Shown here: positions 1 to 6,110 of the stretch, one piece after another
How the letters are laid out: every line of letters begins with the position of its first letter
How positions within the stretch are numbered: the stretch's first letter is position 1
Origin: Streptosporangiaceae bacterium
GTDB lineage: Bacteria; Actinomycetota; Actinomycetes; Streptosporangiales; Streptosporangiaceae
Length of the DNA stretch: 16,081 nucleotides
Assembly: GCA_030041195.1 (NCBI GenBank)
Contig: JASHOI010000193.1
Location: 1-16,081, forward strand
Reading direction: 5' to 3'
Position numbers and translations under genes: made by a program
The notes under the pieces: model-generated
Databases searched by the model: none
Told to the model about the DNA's origin: nothing
What the model saw: the letters and a program-made list of their open reading frames with translations, nothing else

Positions 1-819
1 GCCCGCGGCCATCGCCAGGACCGCGGCGGGCGGTGCCAGGTAGCGCAGGTTGACCGTGCCCGCATGCTGTCGCGACACGACCCGCCGCCAGCGGCCGTAA
101 CCGAAGTACTGCGCGGCGAGTGTGCGCAGAGTGGTCCGCGGCCTGTAGCTGACCCGAAGCTCGGGCAGGAACCAGATCAGCCCGCCGGCCAGGCGGATCC
201 GGTGATTGAGCTCCCAGTCCTCGGCGCGCTGATAGGACTCGTCGTAGCCGCCCACCCGCTCGATCGTGGCCCTGCGGTACACGCCCAGGTAGACCGAGTC
301 AACCGGCCCCGGCTGCCCGCCGGTGTGGAACTTGGCTGCACCCACCCCGAACCGGGACGTCATCGCCCAGGCCACCGCCTGCTGAAACGCTGTCACGCCC
401 TCCGCGGCCATTATCCCCCCGACGTTGTCCGCGCCGGTCTGCCGCAGCGCGCGCACGGCGGCGTTCAGGTATCCCTGCGGGAGCACGGCGTGGCCGTCGA
501 CCCGCGCCACGATCGAGTGCCTGGACGCCTTGATCCCCAGGTTGAGGCCGCACGGGATCCGGCCGGTCGGATTGGGCACCACGATGACCCGAGGGTCCGC
601 GGCGGCTAGGCGCTGCGAAACGTAGAGGGTTCGGTCCCGGGAGGGCCCGACCGCAAGCACGACCTCCAGTGCGCCCTCGTAGTCCTGGCCGAGCACGCTG
701 CGAACCGACTCCTCCAGGTACAGTTCCTCGTTTCTGACCGGCATTACAACGGAAACGGCCTCGGCGCCCGGATCAGCCGGCCAACTGTCGTCGGCTCGGG
801 CGCTCGAAGGATGGCTCAT
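1..819 (-). CDS. GT2 family glycosyltransferase, ExoA-like (3' end cut by window edge)
   Basis: The first 273 residues of a family 2 glycosyltransferase, which transfers a sugar from a nucleotide-sugar donor, usually to a polysaccharide or lipid-linked acceptor at the inner face of the membrane. After a short variable N-terminus the GT-A fold opens with VSVVMPVRNEE (residues 22-32). The metal-binding region is RVDGH (106-110), the acceptor-side acidic pair is ED (200-201), and YGRWRR (241-246) resembles the motif near the end of the catalytic domain in ExoA (succinoglycan)-type enzymes. The last visible residues turn hydrophobic, suggesting a membrane segment beyond the edge. The ATG at 819 was chosen because homologs start close to the VSVVMP strand. 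An in-frame ATG at 828 is equally possible, and neither has a clear ribosome site. A promoter-like element lies about 200 nt upstream. The acceptor is unknown. Confidence 0.85.
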   Translation of the reverse strand, partial: MSHPSSARADDSWPADPGAEAVSVVMPVRNEELYLEESVRSVLGQDYEGALEVVLAVGPSRDRTLYVSQRLAAADPRVIVVPNPTGRIPCGLNLGIKASRHSIVARVDGHAVLPQGYLNAAVRALRQTGADNVGGIMAAEGVTAFQQAVAWAMTSRFGVGAAKFHTGGQPGPVDSVYLGVYRRATIERVGGYDESYQRAEDWELNHRIRLAGGLIWFLPELRVSYRPRTTLRTLAAQYFGYGRWRRVVSRQHAGTVNLRYLAPPAAVLAMAAG

Positions 820-1026
820 CGTTCGCATCCAGGTAGGCCGGGAGCAATCTGGGCACACGCACCGCTGCAAGCCTCGTGCGGTCCGCCGGCGCGGTTCAAC
901 GGGTGAGGCCGTCGAGACGGGGCAGCATGTGACCTCCCGGAAGCAGCGCGGTGTGGTCCTCGTTCGACGCGTGCACCGCCTGCCGTGTCCGCCCGGGATT
1001 CAAGGACCTGCCTGTTGTCCGGGAAT

Positions 1027-1054
1027 TCTCTAGAAAGTCGATCTATTTTGTCAA
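1027..1054 (-). promoter_or_regulatory. Candidate promoter for the glycosyltransferase
   Basis: Read on the minus strand this gives TTGACA (1054-1049), a 16-nt spacer and TAGAGA (1032-1027), a reasonable sigma-70-type promoter set in an AT-rich patch of otherwise GC-rich DNA. Transcription would start near 1020 and leave a leader of about 200 nt before the glycosyltransferase start. Confidence 0.35.
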
Positions 1055-1068
1055 GCACGTCACTTGAC
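1050..1068. promoter_or_regulatory. Inverted repeat GTCAAG-N7-CTTGAC over the promoter, possible operator
   Basis: Two perfect 6-bp arms, GTCAAG (1050-1055) and CTTGAC (1063-1068), are separated by 7 nt, and one arm overlaps the -35 box of the candidate minus-strand promoter. Size and position fit an operator for a dimeric repressor, but no regulator gene sits next to it and the cognate protein is unknown. The flanking ACTTGACT recurs at 2954-2961. Confidence 0.35.
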
Positions 1069-1128
1069 TGATGGCACGGTCGTCATCCGCTGTTATCCGG
1101 GCCGTGCTGGGCGAGCCCCGGGATGCCG

Positions 1129-1153
1129 TGCCGGCCTGCCGGCATCGATGCCG
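1129..1153 (-). terminator. Possible factor-independent terminator after the MDR oxidoreductase
   Basis: Two overlapping GC-rich inverted repeats lie just past the oxidoreductase stop: TGCCGGC-CT-GCCGGCA (1129-1144) and a perfect 14-bp palindrome CGGCATCGATGCCG (1140-1153). There is no T-tract, as is common in actinomycete hairpin terminators, so the role is uncertain. Confidence 0.35.
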
Positions 1154-1163
1154 TATCCGCCGC

Positions 1164-2135
1164 CTAGCCCCTCGAGGGCGTGAGGACGATCCTGCCGAAT
1201 ACCTCGCCAGTGTCCATTTTCTGGTGTGCCAGCATGGCTTGCTCCAGGGGCAGTTGCTCGTGCACGACCACGCGCAGCTCGCCGCGGCCAGCGGCGGTGA
1301 GCAGTTCGGTGATCGCTGCGCGCCGGGCGGGCCAGGTGACGCTGTCTGCGCTGAAGGTCGCGAACGACAGCGACTTCTGGAACGCCGCGAACATCGTCAT
1401 GCCGAAGTCCGCCGGCGGGTAGCCCGCGACCACGCCGGCGGCCACGAGGCGGCCGTTCGGGTTAAGCCGCGCGAAGAAAGAGGGCATGGCCGGGCCGGCT
1501 ACGACGTCAATGATGACGTCGTAGCCTTCAGGAGCGTCTTCGCCTGCCTCGCCCGCGCGGTCCAGCACATGAGTGGCGCCGAGCACTCGCAGGCGGTCGC
1601 CTCGCGCGGGCGATGACGTGGTGACGGCCACCGCGCTGGCCCCGCCGCGCGCGGCGAGCTGGACCGTCATGACGCCGATGCCGCCTGCCGCGCCGCGCAC
1701 CAGCACGGCCTCGCCAGCGGTGAAGCGGGCCTGGCGAAGGCCGAAGTGAGCCACCACCCCGGAGCTGCCGAGCGTCACCGCGTCGGCGGCCGAGATGCCC
1801 GCCGGGAGGGGCACGAGAGTCTCGGCCGGGGCGACCGCGCGCTCGGCATAGCCGCCGCCCAGACCGGTGAACGCCCACACGCGCTGACCGATCCATGACG
1901 CGGCGACGCCGTCGCCGACCGCGGTCACGGTGCCCGCTATCTCGCCGCCCAGTACGTGACCTTCGCTGAAGCCGTAGGCAGCAAGAGTTCCGCGCCGGAT
2001 GACGGCGTCGACCCCGCCGGCACCGATCGCCTCGGTGGCGAGCAGCACCTGCCCGGCAGCAGGACTCGGGTCAGGCGCCTCGATGACCGCGAGGCCCGCC
2101 GGACCTCCGAAGGACCGGATCACCACTGCTCTCAT
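1164..2135 (-). CDS. Zinc-independent MDR family oxidoreductase (NADPH:quinone reductase / alcohol dehydrogenase type)
   Basis: A 323-residue medium-chain reductase, close to the usual length for NADPH:quinone oxidoreductases. It would pass hydride from NADPH to a quinone, enone or similar carbonyl in the cytosol. The N-terminal GroES-like domain holds the usual glycine turns (VLGGEIAGTVTAVGDGV, from about residue 61). The Rossmann domain begins near 140 with the nucleotide-binding loop RGAAGGIG (147-154). The structural and catalytic zinc cysteines of classical alcohol dehydrogenases are absent, which places it in the zinc-independent branch. The ATG at 2135 follows a TAGCGT -10 box by 8 nt, so the transcript is probably almost leaderless. 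It is transcribed divergently from a TetR gene and is the likely target of that regulator. The true substrate cannot be deduced. Confidence 0.85.
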   Translation of the reverse strand: MRAVVIRSFGGPAGLAVIEAPDPSPAAGQVLLATEAIGAGGVDAVIRRGTLAAYGFSEGHVLGGEIAGTVTAVGDGVAASWIGQRVWAFTGLGGGYAERAVAPAETLVPLPAGISAADAVTLGSSGVVAHFGLRQARFTAGEAVLVRGAAGGIGVMTVQLAARGGASAVAVTTSSPARGDRLRVLGATHVLDRAGEAGEDAPEGYDVIIDVVAGPAMPSFFARLNPNGRLVAAGVVAGYPPADFGMTMFAAFQKSLSFATFSADSVTWPARRAAITELLTAAGRGELRVVVHEQLPLEQAMLAHQKMDTGEVFGRIVLTPSRG

Positions 2136-2143
2136 GCCCGCCG

Positions 2144-2178
2144 ACGCTAACGGACGCTGCCGTCCGGCTGGCTAAAGT
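2144..2178. promoter_or_regulatory. Divergent promoter with palindromic candidate TetR operator
   Basis: Two -10 boxes face away from each other: TAGCGT on the minus strand (2149-2144), 8 nt before the oxidoreductase ATG, and TAAAGT on the plus strand (2173-2178), 7 nt before the TetR ATG. Between them lies a perfect inverted repeat, CGGACG-CTGC-CGTCCG (2151-2166), where the -35 regions of both promoters would be. A repressor bound here could silence both genes, the usual layout for a TetR regulator and its divergent target. Confidence 0.5.
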
Positions 2179-2185
2179 GAAACCG

Positions 2186-2815
2186 ATGACCGGTCGTTTG
2201 CCTCACAACCTGCGCTCTGACGCCCGGGACAACCGTGAGCTGATCCTGGCCACCGCCCGGGCGGTGTTCGCGGCCGAGGGCCTGAACGTGCCGGTGCGGG
2301 AGATCGCCCGCCGCGCCGGGGTCGGGTCGGCCACCGTGTACCGCCGCTTCCCCACCAAGCAAATCCTGGTCACCGAGGCGTTCGCCGAGCAGCTGGGTGC
2401 TTGCCACGCGATCGTGGACGAGGGGACCGCTGACCCCGATCCGTGGCACGGCCTGTGCCTGGTGATCGAGAAAATCTGCGAGCTGCACGCGCGCGACCGC
2501 GGCTTCACCGCCGCCTTCATGTCGGCGTTCCCGGGCGCGATGGATCTCGCGGCGAGCCGCGACTACGCGCTGCGCTCGGTCGCCGAACTGGCCCGCCGGG
2601 CCATGAATACCGGGCGCCTGCGCCCCGACTTCGTCCTGGATGACCTGATCATCATCCTCATGGCCAATGACGGCATCCGCGCCGCCTCCCCGGCCACAGC
2701 AGCCGCCGCGTCCCGGCGCTTCGCCGCGCTCGCGATCAAGGCACTGGAGGGCTCCCGGGAGACGGCGCCCCCGCCGCCACCAGCAGGACCAGCGCCGGCA
2801 GTGCCGGATCTCTGA
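2186..2815 (+). CDS. TetR/AcrR family transcriptional regulator
   Basis: A 209-residue TetR-type repressor, within the normal 190-220 range. The N-terminal DNA-binding domain is clear: helix 1 with RELILATARAVFAAEG, then the helix-turn-helix VPVREIARRAGVGSATVYRRF (about residues 35-55) followed by PTK. The C-terminal helical domain would bind an unknown small ligand. The final 20 or so residues are Pro/Ala-rich and probably disordered. The ATG at 2186 is preferred over the GTG at 2177, because a TAAAGT -10 box (2173-2178) overlaps that GTG and ends 7 nt before the ATG, implying a leaderless transcript. It is divergent from the MDR oxidoreductase across a palindrome, so it most likely represses that gene and itself. 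Confidence 0.87.
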   Translation: MTGRLPHNLRSDARDNRELILATARAVFAAEGLNVPVREIARRAGVGSATVYRRFPTKQILVTEAFAEQLGACHAIVDEGTADPDPWHGLCLVIEKICELHARDRGFTAAFMSAFPGAMDLAASRDYALRSVAELARRAMNTGRLRPDFVLDDLIIILMANDGIRAASPATAAAASRRFAALAIKALEGSRETAPPPPPAGPAPAVPDL

Positions 2816-2927
2816 CACGACGTCGGCAGGTGAACCAGGCGGATGTGCGCCTCGTGACAACCTGACGGGGCGTCGCGACCGGTCACGAATCTGTTGCGGA
2901 TCGGCCAGTTGCCCTCACCCGCGGTAA

Positions 2928-2945
2928 CAAAATTCGATAATTTTG
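2928..2945. repeat. AT-rich perfect inverted repeat, possible regulator site
   Basis: CAAAATT-CGAT-AATTTTG forms perfect 7-bp arms around a 4-bp centre, in DNA that is otherwise about 70% GC. It is followed at 2954 by ACTTGACT and at 2961 by a -10-like TATACA. The stem is too AT-rich for a convincing terminator, so a binding site is the more natural reading. Which gene it serves is unclear; the only plus-strand candidate downstream is the small ORF at 3050. Confidence 0.35.
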
Positions 2946-3049
2946 ATCGACTTACTTGACTATACAGGTCAGACCCATTGGAATGCGCAGGACGGCAGCC
3001 GCACCGAGTGCGGGCTGCTGCGGCCTGATCACCGACGAAGGGCCCGGTT

Positions 3050-3154
3050 GTGATCAAGAGCTTGGTCTGGTGGCTGCTGATAGCAGTGGCCGGCCTGGTG
3101 TTCTTGGCGGGTGCGGTGGCGCTGGCGGCCACGGTGGCCGTAACAGGAAGCTGA
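3050..3154 (+). CDS. Possible 34-residue single-pass membrane microprotein
   Basis: A small frame starting at GTG and ending at TGA. The residues are VIKSLVWWLLIAV followed by AGLVFLAGAVALAATVAVTGS. Two early polar residues (K3, S4) are followed by an unbroken hydrophobic stretch of about 25 residues, as in a single transmembrane helix with a short cytosolic start. A good ribosome site, GAAGGG (3037-3042), sits 7 nt before the GTG. It lies downstream of the AT-rich island at 2925-2967, which could supply a promoter. No family was recognised. The frame may be chance, but the combination of ribosome site, positive start and clean helix argues for a real gene. Confidence 0.4.
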   Translation: MIKSLVWWLLIAVAGLVFLAGAVALAATVAVTGS

Positions 3155-3172
3155 CGTCGACCGGGTATTCAG

Positions 3173-4366
3173 TCAGCTGGCGAGGCGGACGGGGAGGGAC
3201 TCCAGGCCATTCATGAGGCTGACCGGACGCCAGCGGAGTTCCTCCGGCGGAACCGCGAGCGACATTTCCGGGAAGCGGGTGAGCAAGGCGCCGAGGGCGA
3301 CCTCGGCCTCCATCCGGGCCAGGGGAGCGCCCAGGCAGTAGTGGATGCCGTGGCCGAAGGCGACGTGGCTGCCGGAGTCGCGGCCGATGTCAAGGCGGTC
3401 CGGGTCGGGGAACTGGGCGGGATCCCGGTCGGCGGAACTGGTCGCGATGAGAACCGGCTCGCCCGCCGGGATCACCACGTCACCGATCGGCAGGTCCTCG
3501 GTGGCGAACCGGGGGGTCACGTGGTTCACCGGGTTCGTGAACCGGAGCAGTTCCTCGACGGCCGCCGGAAGCAGTGCCGGGTCCTGCCGCAGCCGGGTCA
3601 TCTCCTCGGGATGCGTCAGCAGTGCCAGCGTGCCGGAGGCGATCAGGTTGACGGTGGTGTCGAAGCCCGCCATGACCAGGTGGTACGCAGCAGAGAGCAG
3701 CTCGGTGGTGGTCAGCGCGGCCTCGGCGCCGTCCTGACCGGCGTTGTCGTGGGCGAGAACGAGCGCCGACAGCAGGTCGCTGCCGGGCTTGGCGCGCTTG
3801 GCGGTGATCAGCCCGGTGAAGTAGGCGCCCAGCTCCTCCGGCACGCGCTGGAGTTCCTCGCCGCCCTTGCCGTAGTCGGTGACGGTGACCCAGATCCACC
3901 CGCGGTCCGTCTCCGGGACGCCCAGCAGCTCGCTGATCACCGTGATCGGGAGGGGCCGGGCGTACCCGCCGAGCAGATCGATGACGTCACCGCCGGCTGT
4001 CAACTCATCCAGCAGGCTCGCAGCGATCTCGGTGGTGCGCGGCCGCAGCTGCGCGGCGCGGCGCGGCGTGAACGCCCTCTGCATCAGGCGGCGCAGCCGG
4101 GTGTGGTCGGGCGGGTCGATGTTGAGCAGTGCGTGGACGCCCGCCACCCCGCCCGGCATCGACCCGCCGTGGGGTTTGTTCGCCAGCCGGGGGTCGGTCA
4201 GAGCCGCCCGCACGTCCGCGTAGCGCGTGATGATCCATACCCGCCCGAAATCCGGCATCCGGCCCGGGGCGACCGGGCGGGACTCGCGCAGCCGCGCGAA
4301 CAGCCCCATCGGGTCCTGGTAGTAAGAGTCCTCGTCCAGGGGGATCAGCTCTGCAGCGTCCGTCAC
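3173..4366 (-). CDS. Cytochrome P450, bacterial class I type (CYP107-like)
   Basis: A soluble bacterial P450 of about 397 residues, the normal size. It would use electrons from a ferredoxin and reductase to insert oxygen into a substrate that is not predictable here. All hallmarks are present (numbering from the GTG at 4372, two codons longer): the I-helix oxygen-activation motif AGFDTT (235-240), the ExxR of the K helix in EELLR (273-277), and the heme loop FGHGIHYCLG (339-348) with Cys346 as thiolate ligand. The GTG at 4366 is preferred because a TAGCGT -10 box ends 6 nt before it, while the GTG at 4372 directly abuts that box. No ferredoxin or ferredoxin reductase gene is visible nearby. 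It lies 53 nt downstream of the Gfo/Idh/MocA gene on the same strand and may be co-transcribed with it as well as from its own promoter. Confidence 0.92.
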   Translation of the reverse strand: MTDAAELIPLDEDSYYQDPMGLFARLRESRPVAPGRMPDFGRVWIITRYADVRAALTDPRLANKPHGGSMPGGVAGVHALLNIDPPDHTRLRRLMQRAFTPRRAAQLRPRTTEIAASLLDELTAGGDVIDLLGGYARPLPITVISELLGVPETDRGWIWVTVTDYGKGGEELQRVPEELGAYFTGLITAKRAKPGSDLLSALVLAHDNAGQDGAEAALTTTELLSAAYHLVMAGFDTTVNLIASGTLALLTHPEEMTRLRQDPALLPAAVEELLRFTNPVNHVTPRFATEDLPIGDVVIPAGEPVLIATSSADRDPAQFPDPDRLDIGRDSGSHVAFGHGIHYCLGAPLARMEAEVALGALLTRFPEMSLAVPPEELRWRPVSLMNGLESLPVRLAS

Positions 4367-4372
4367 GTTCAC

Positions 4373-4378
4373 ACGCTA
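4373..4378 (-). promoter_or_regulatory. Candidate -10 box of the P450 gene
   Basis: TAGCGT on the minus strand fits TANNNT and ends 6 nt before the GTG at 4366, giving a leaderless transcript. No convincing -35 box is seen, so this is a spacing-based prediction. Confidence 0.38.
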
Positions 4379-4419
4379 GGGCTGCCGATTGCGTCGTGCC
4401 ATCGGGTTTTTCGCGAGGC

Positions 4420-5550
4420 CTAGCCGGCGGTGTCCTCGCGGATGCCGGTGTCCGACGCTTGCTGGATCTTCTGTAGCAGCCGGTGGTAGCGGACGGCGGT
4501 GGTGAAGTCCGGCACGGCCGGATGGCCGTGGGTGATCGCCCGCGCGAACTCGCGGTAGAGCAGAGCGACGTTTCGCGGCGGCCCAGCGGGCACCGTCGCG
4601 GGTATCGGGCTGAACCGCTGAGGCACCGTCAGGCCGGCGGCCGAGCCGTCGGCCTTGCTGAGCGAGATGGCCCAGTCGGTGATGTGGATGCCGCCGGGTG
4701 CAGCCGGCCGGATCACCAGGGTGGCCTCGGTGCCGACGATCCGGAGCTCGAACCCGGGCGTGACCGGCGCCGATCCGCCCTGAACCGCGATCGACGCCAC
4801 CGTGCCGCCATCGAGTCGCCCGGCAACGACGACCTGATCGGGTGCGGTCACCGGTATGGTCTGCCCGGTCTCGATGACCGTGGTCTGCTTGTTGATCGAC
4901 GCCACCACGGCCGACACCTGGCGCAGCTCCCCGACCGCCCGGGCCAGGGTAGCCAGAATGTGGCCGGTCGAGATGCTGAGCACCGTGGCCCCCGCGGCCG
5001 CGTTGGTGGCGTAGACGTTGGCCTGCGGGATCCGGCGTCCGGCCGGGCCACCGGCCGCCACGATGCTGACCGTGAGCGGCTCCCCGATGTCGCCGTTCTC
5101 GATCAGTTCCCGGACGAATAGCGCCCCGGGAGCCTGGTAGCCCTGCAGTCCGACGATGTGCCGCACGCCGCTCGCCTGAGCAAGATCGGCCAAGGCGGCC
5201 GCCTGGTCAAGGTCCACCCCGAGTGGCCATTCCGAGAACACGTGCTTGCCGGCCGCCAGCGCGGCACGGATCAGCCCGTCATGCTCGGGTACCTTCACAG
5301 TGATCGCCACCGCGTCCACCTCTGGGCGGGACACCAGTTCGGCGTCGTCGGCGAGAGCCAGCGGAACCCCGAAGGCCTCCGCGGTGGCCTTGGCCGTGCT
5401 CAGGCGTGTGGTAGCCACCGTGGTGACCTCGAACTCCTCGAGCGCCCGAAGCGCGGGAAGATGGGCGGCGGTTCCCCAGCCCCGGGACGGGCTGGCTCCG
5501 ATGACGCCGACCCGGATCGGCGTCCGGCTCTGCGATCCAACCGTGCTCAT
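4420..5550 (-). CDS. Gfo/Idh/MocA family NAD(P)-dependent oxidoreductase, Gal80-like variant
   Basis: A 376-residue protein with the usual two-domain build: a Rossmann fold opening with IRVGVIGASPSRGWG (12-26), then an alpha/beta substrate domain to the end. Family members oxidise or reduce sugars, inositols and related polyols. Where classical members carry the EKP motif with a catalytic Lys, this protein reads EWPLG (107-111), as in Gal80-like relatives, so Trp108 replaces the Lys. It may use another base, act on a different substrate, or be a ligand sensor rather than an enzyme. The ATG at 5550 lies 6 nt after a TATGAT -10 box, supporting this start and a leaderless transcript. The gene is divergent from the PPOX-fold gene and lies upstream of the P450 on the same strand. 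Confidence 0.85.
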   Translation of the reverse strand: MSTVGSQSRTPIRVGVIGASPSRGWGTAAHLPALRALEEFEVTTVATTRLSTAKATAEAFGVPLALADDAELVSRPEVDAVAITVKVPEHDGLIRAALAAGKHVFSEWPLGVDLDQAAALADLAQASGVRHIVGLQGYQAPGALFVRELIENGDIGEPLTVSIVAAGGPAGRRIPQANVYATNAAAGATVLSISTGHILATLARAVGELRQVSAVVASINKQTTVIETGQTIPVTAPDQVVVAGRLDGGTVASIAVQGGSAPVTPGFELRIVGTEATLVIRPAAPGGIHITDWAISLSKADGSAAGLTVPQRFSPIPATVPAGPPRNVALLYREFARAITHGHPAVPDFTTAVRYHRLLQKIQQASDTGIREDTAG

Positions 5551-5556
5551 GGCCTG

Positions 5557-5562
5557 ATCATA
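5557..5562 (-). promoter_or_regulatory. -10 box of the Gfo/Idh/MocA gene
   Basis: TATGAT on the minus strand is a near-perfect -10 hexamer ending 6 nt before the ATG at 5550. It lies in an AT-rich patch between divergent genes and suggests a leaderless mRNA. The -35 region is not clear. Confidence 0.5.
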
Positions 5563-5623
5563 CCTTTTTACGACTAATCAGACAGAAAATATAGGCAATA
5601 GCCAGCCCGGTATGCCGAGTGGC

Positions 5624-5629
5624 CATACT
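5624..5629 (+). promoter_or_regulatory. -10 box of the PPOX-fold gene
   Basis: CATACT ends 7 nt before the GTG at 5637, the spacing expected for a leaderless actinomycete gene. This decides the start in favour of 5637 over the in-frame GTG at 5619, which would put the -10 box inside the coding region. Confidence 0.45.
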
Positions 5630-5636
5630 GGGCAGC

Positions 5637-6110
5637 GTGGAACTTCGTGACGCCATTGACTTCGCCCGCACCAGCCGCTGGTCCGTCCTGGTCACCATCC
5701 GCAGGAATGGCCTTCCTCAGCTGTCGAACGTCGTCCACTCCATCGGCGACGATCATGTCATCCGCATCTCTATCACGGCGGACCGAGCCAAGTACCACAA
5801 CCTCCTCAGGCAGCCGTGGGCGGCGCTGCACGTCACCCGCGCGGACTTCTTCGCCTACGCCGTGCTCGAAGGCGCGGCGGATCTGTCACCGGTGGCGGCC
5901 CAGCCGTATGACGATACGGTCGGCGAGCTCATCACCTACTACCGCGCGCTGTCGGGCGAGCACGAGGACTGGGACGCCTACCGCGCCGCCATGGTGACCG
6001 AACGGCGAGTCGTCGTCCGGCTCAAACCCGGCCGGGCCTACGGCATGCTCAACCTTCCCGGCCGCGACGAGGCCGCGGAAAAGAGCGGGGCCGTGCAGGA
6101 GAAGCCGTGA
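5637..6110 (+). CDS. PPOX-class F420/flavin-dependent oxidoreductase
   Basis: A 157-residue split-barrel protein of the pyridoxamine-5'-phosphate-oxidase-like superfamily, most like the F420-binding Rv1155-type branch. The core reads VLVTIRRNGLPQLSNV (about 17-32), where Gly-x-Pro-Gln sits in the cofactor-binding strand pair, then RAKYHNLLRQP (50-60), the typical K-x-x-N-x-x-R-x-P segment preceding WAALHV. Relatives use reduced F420, FMN or heme on varied small molecules, so neither cofactor nor substrate is certain. The GTG at 5637 is chosen from the leaderless -10 spacing and because MELRDAIDFAR resembles a family N-terminus. The last codons contain an AGGAG site, and the stop overlaps the next gene's GTG (GTGA), so the two are translationally coupled. 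Confidence 0.8.
   Translation: MELRDAIDFARTSRWSVLVTIRRNGLPQLSNVVHSIGDDHVIRISITADRAKYHNLLRQPWAALHVTRADFFAYAVLEGAADLSPVAAQPYDDTVGELITYYRALSGEHEDWDAYRAAMVTERRVVVRLKPGRAYGMLNLPGRDEAAEKSGAVQEKP

Larger units (their letters stand above)
820..1163. other. Gene-free stretch between the glycosyltransferase and the MDR oxidoreductase
   Basis: No credible gene is visible on either strand. An 80-codon minus-strand frame (816-1058) ends on the glycosyltransferase start but has mixed third-codon bases, unlike real genes here. The stretch holds an AT-rich promoter-like island with an inverted repeat (about 1024-1069) and, just after the oxidoreductase stop, two overlapping GC-rich hairpins (1129-1153). The remainder (about 829-1020) would be a long 5' leader of the glycosyltransferase if that promoter is used. 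No recognisable riboswitch was seen in it. Confidence 0.6.
2816..3172. other. Intergenic stretch between convergent TetR and P450 genes
   Basis: Apart from a possible microprotein gene (3050-3154), no gene is supported. An 86-codon plus-strand frame (2956-3216) runs into the P450 and shows no protein-like composition. The striking content is a sharply AT-rich island (about 2925-2967) with a perfect 7-bp-arm inverted repeat followed by ACTTGACT and TATACA. No strong hairpin with a T-tract separates the two convergent genes. Confidence 0.55.

Noticed and set aside
816..1058. 80-codon minus-strand frame whose stop overlaps the glycosyltransferase ATG (ATGA)
   Set aside because: Its third-codon bases are roughly half A/T, unlike true genes in this DNA, it begins inside the candidate promoter, and the sequence resembles no known protein. 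The ATGA overlap is probably chance.
2147..2860. 237-codon minus-strand frame opposite the TetR gene
   Set aside because: It is the antisense shadow of a clear TetR gene and has the Arg/Gly/His-rich composition typical of GC-rich antisense frames.
2956..3216. 86-codon plus-strand frame downstream of the AT-rich island
   Set aside because: It runs into the end of the P450 gene, lacks a ribosome site, and has a Gly/Arg-rich composition. The small membrane frame at 3050 in another register is more convincing.
3341..4423. 360-codon plus-strand frame opposite the P450
   Set aside because: The P450 on the minus strand has all heme and I-helix motifs. The plus frame is its antisense shadow.
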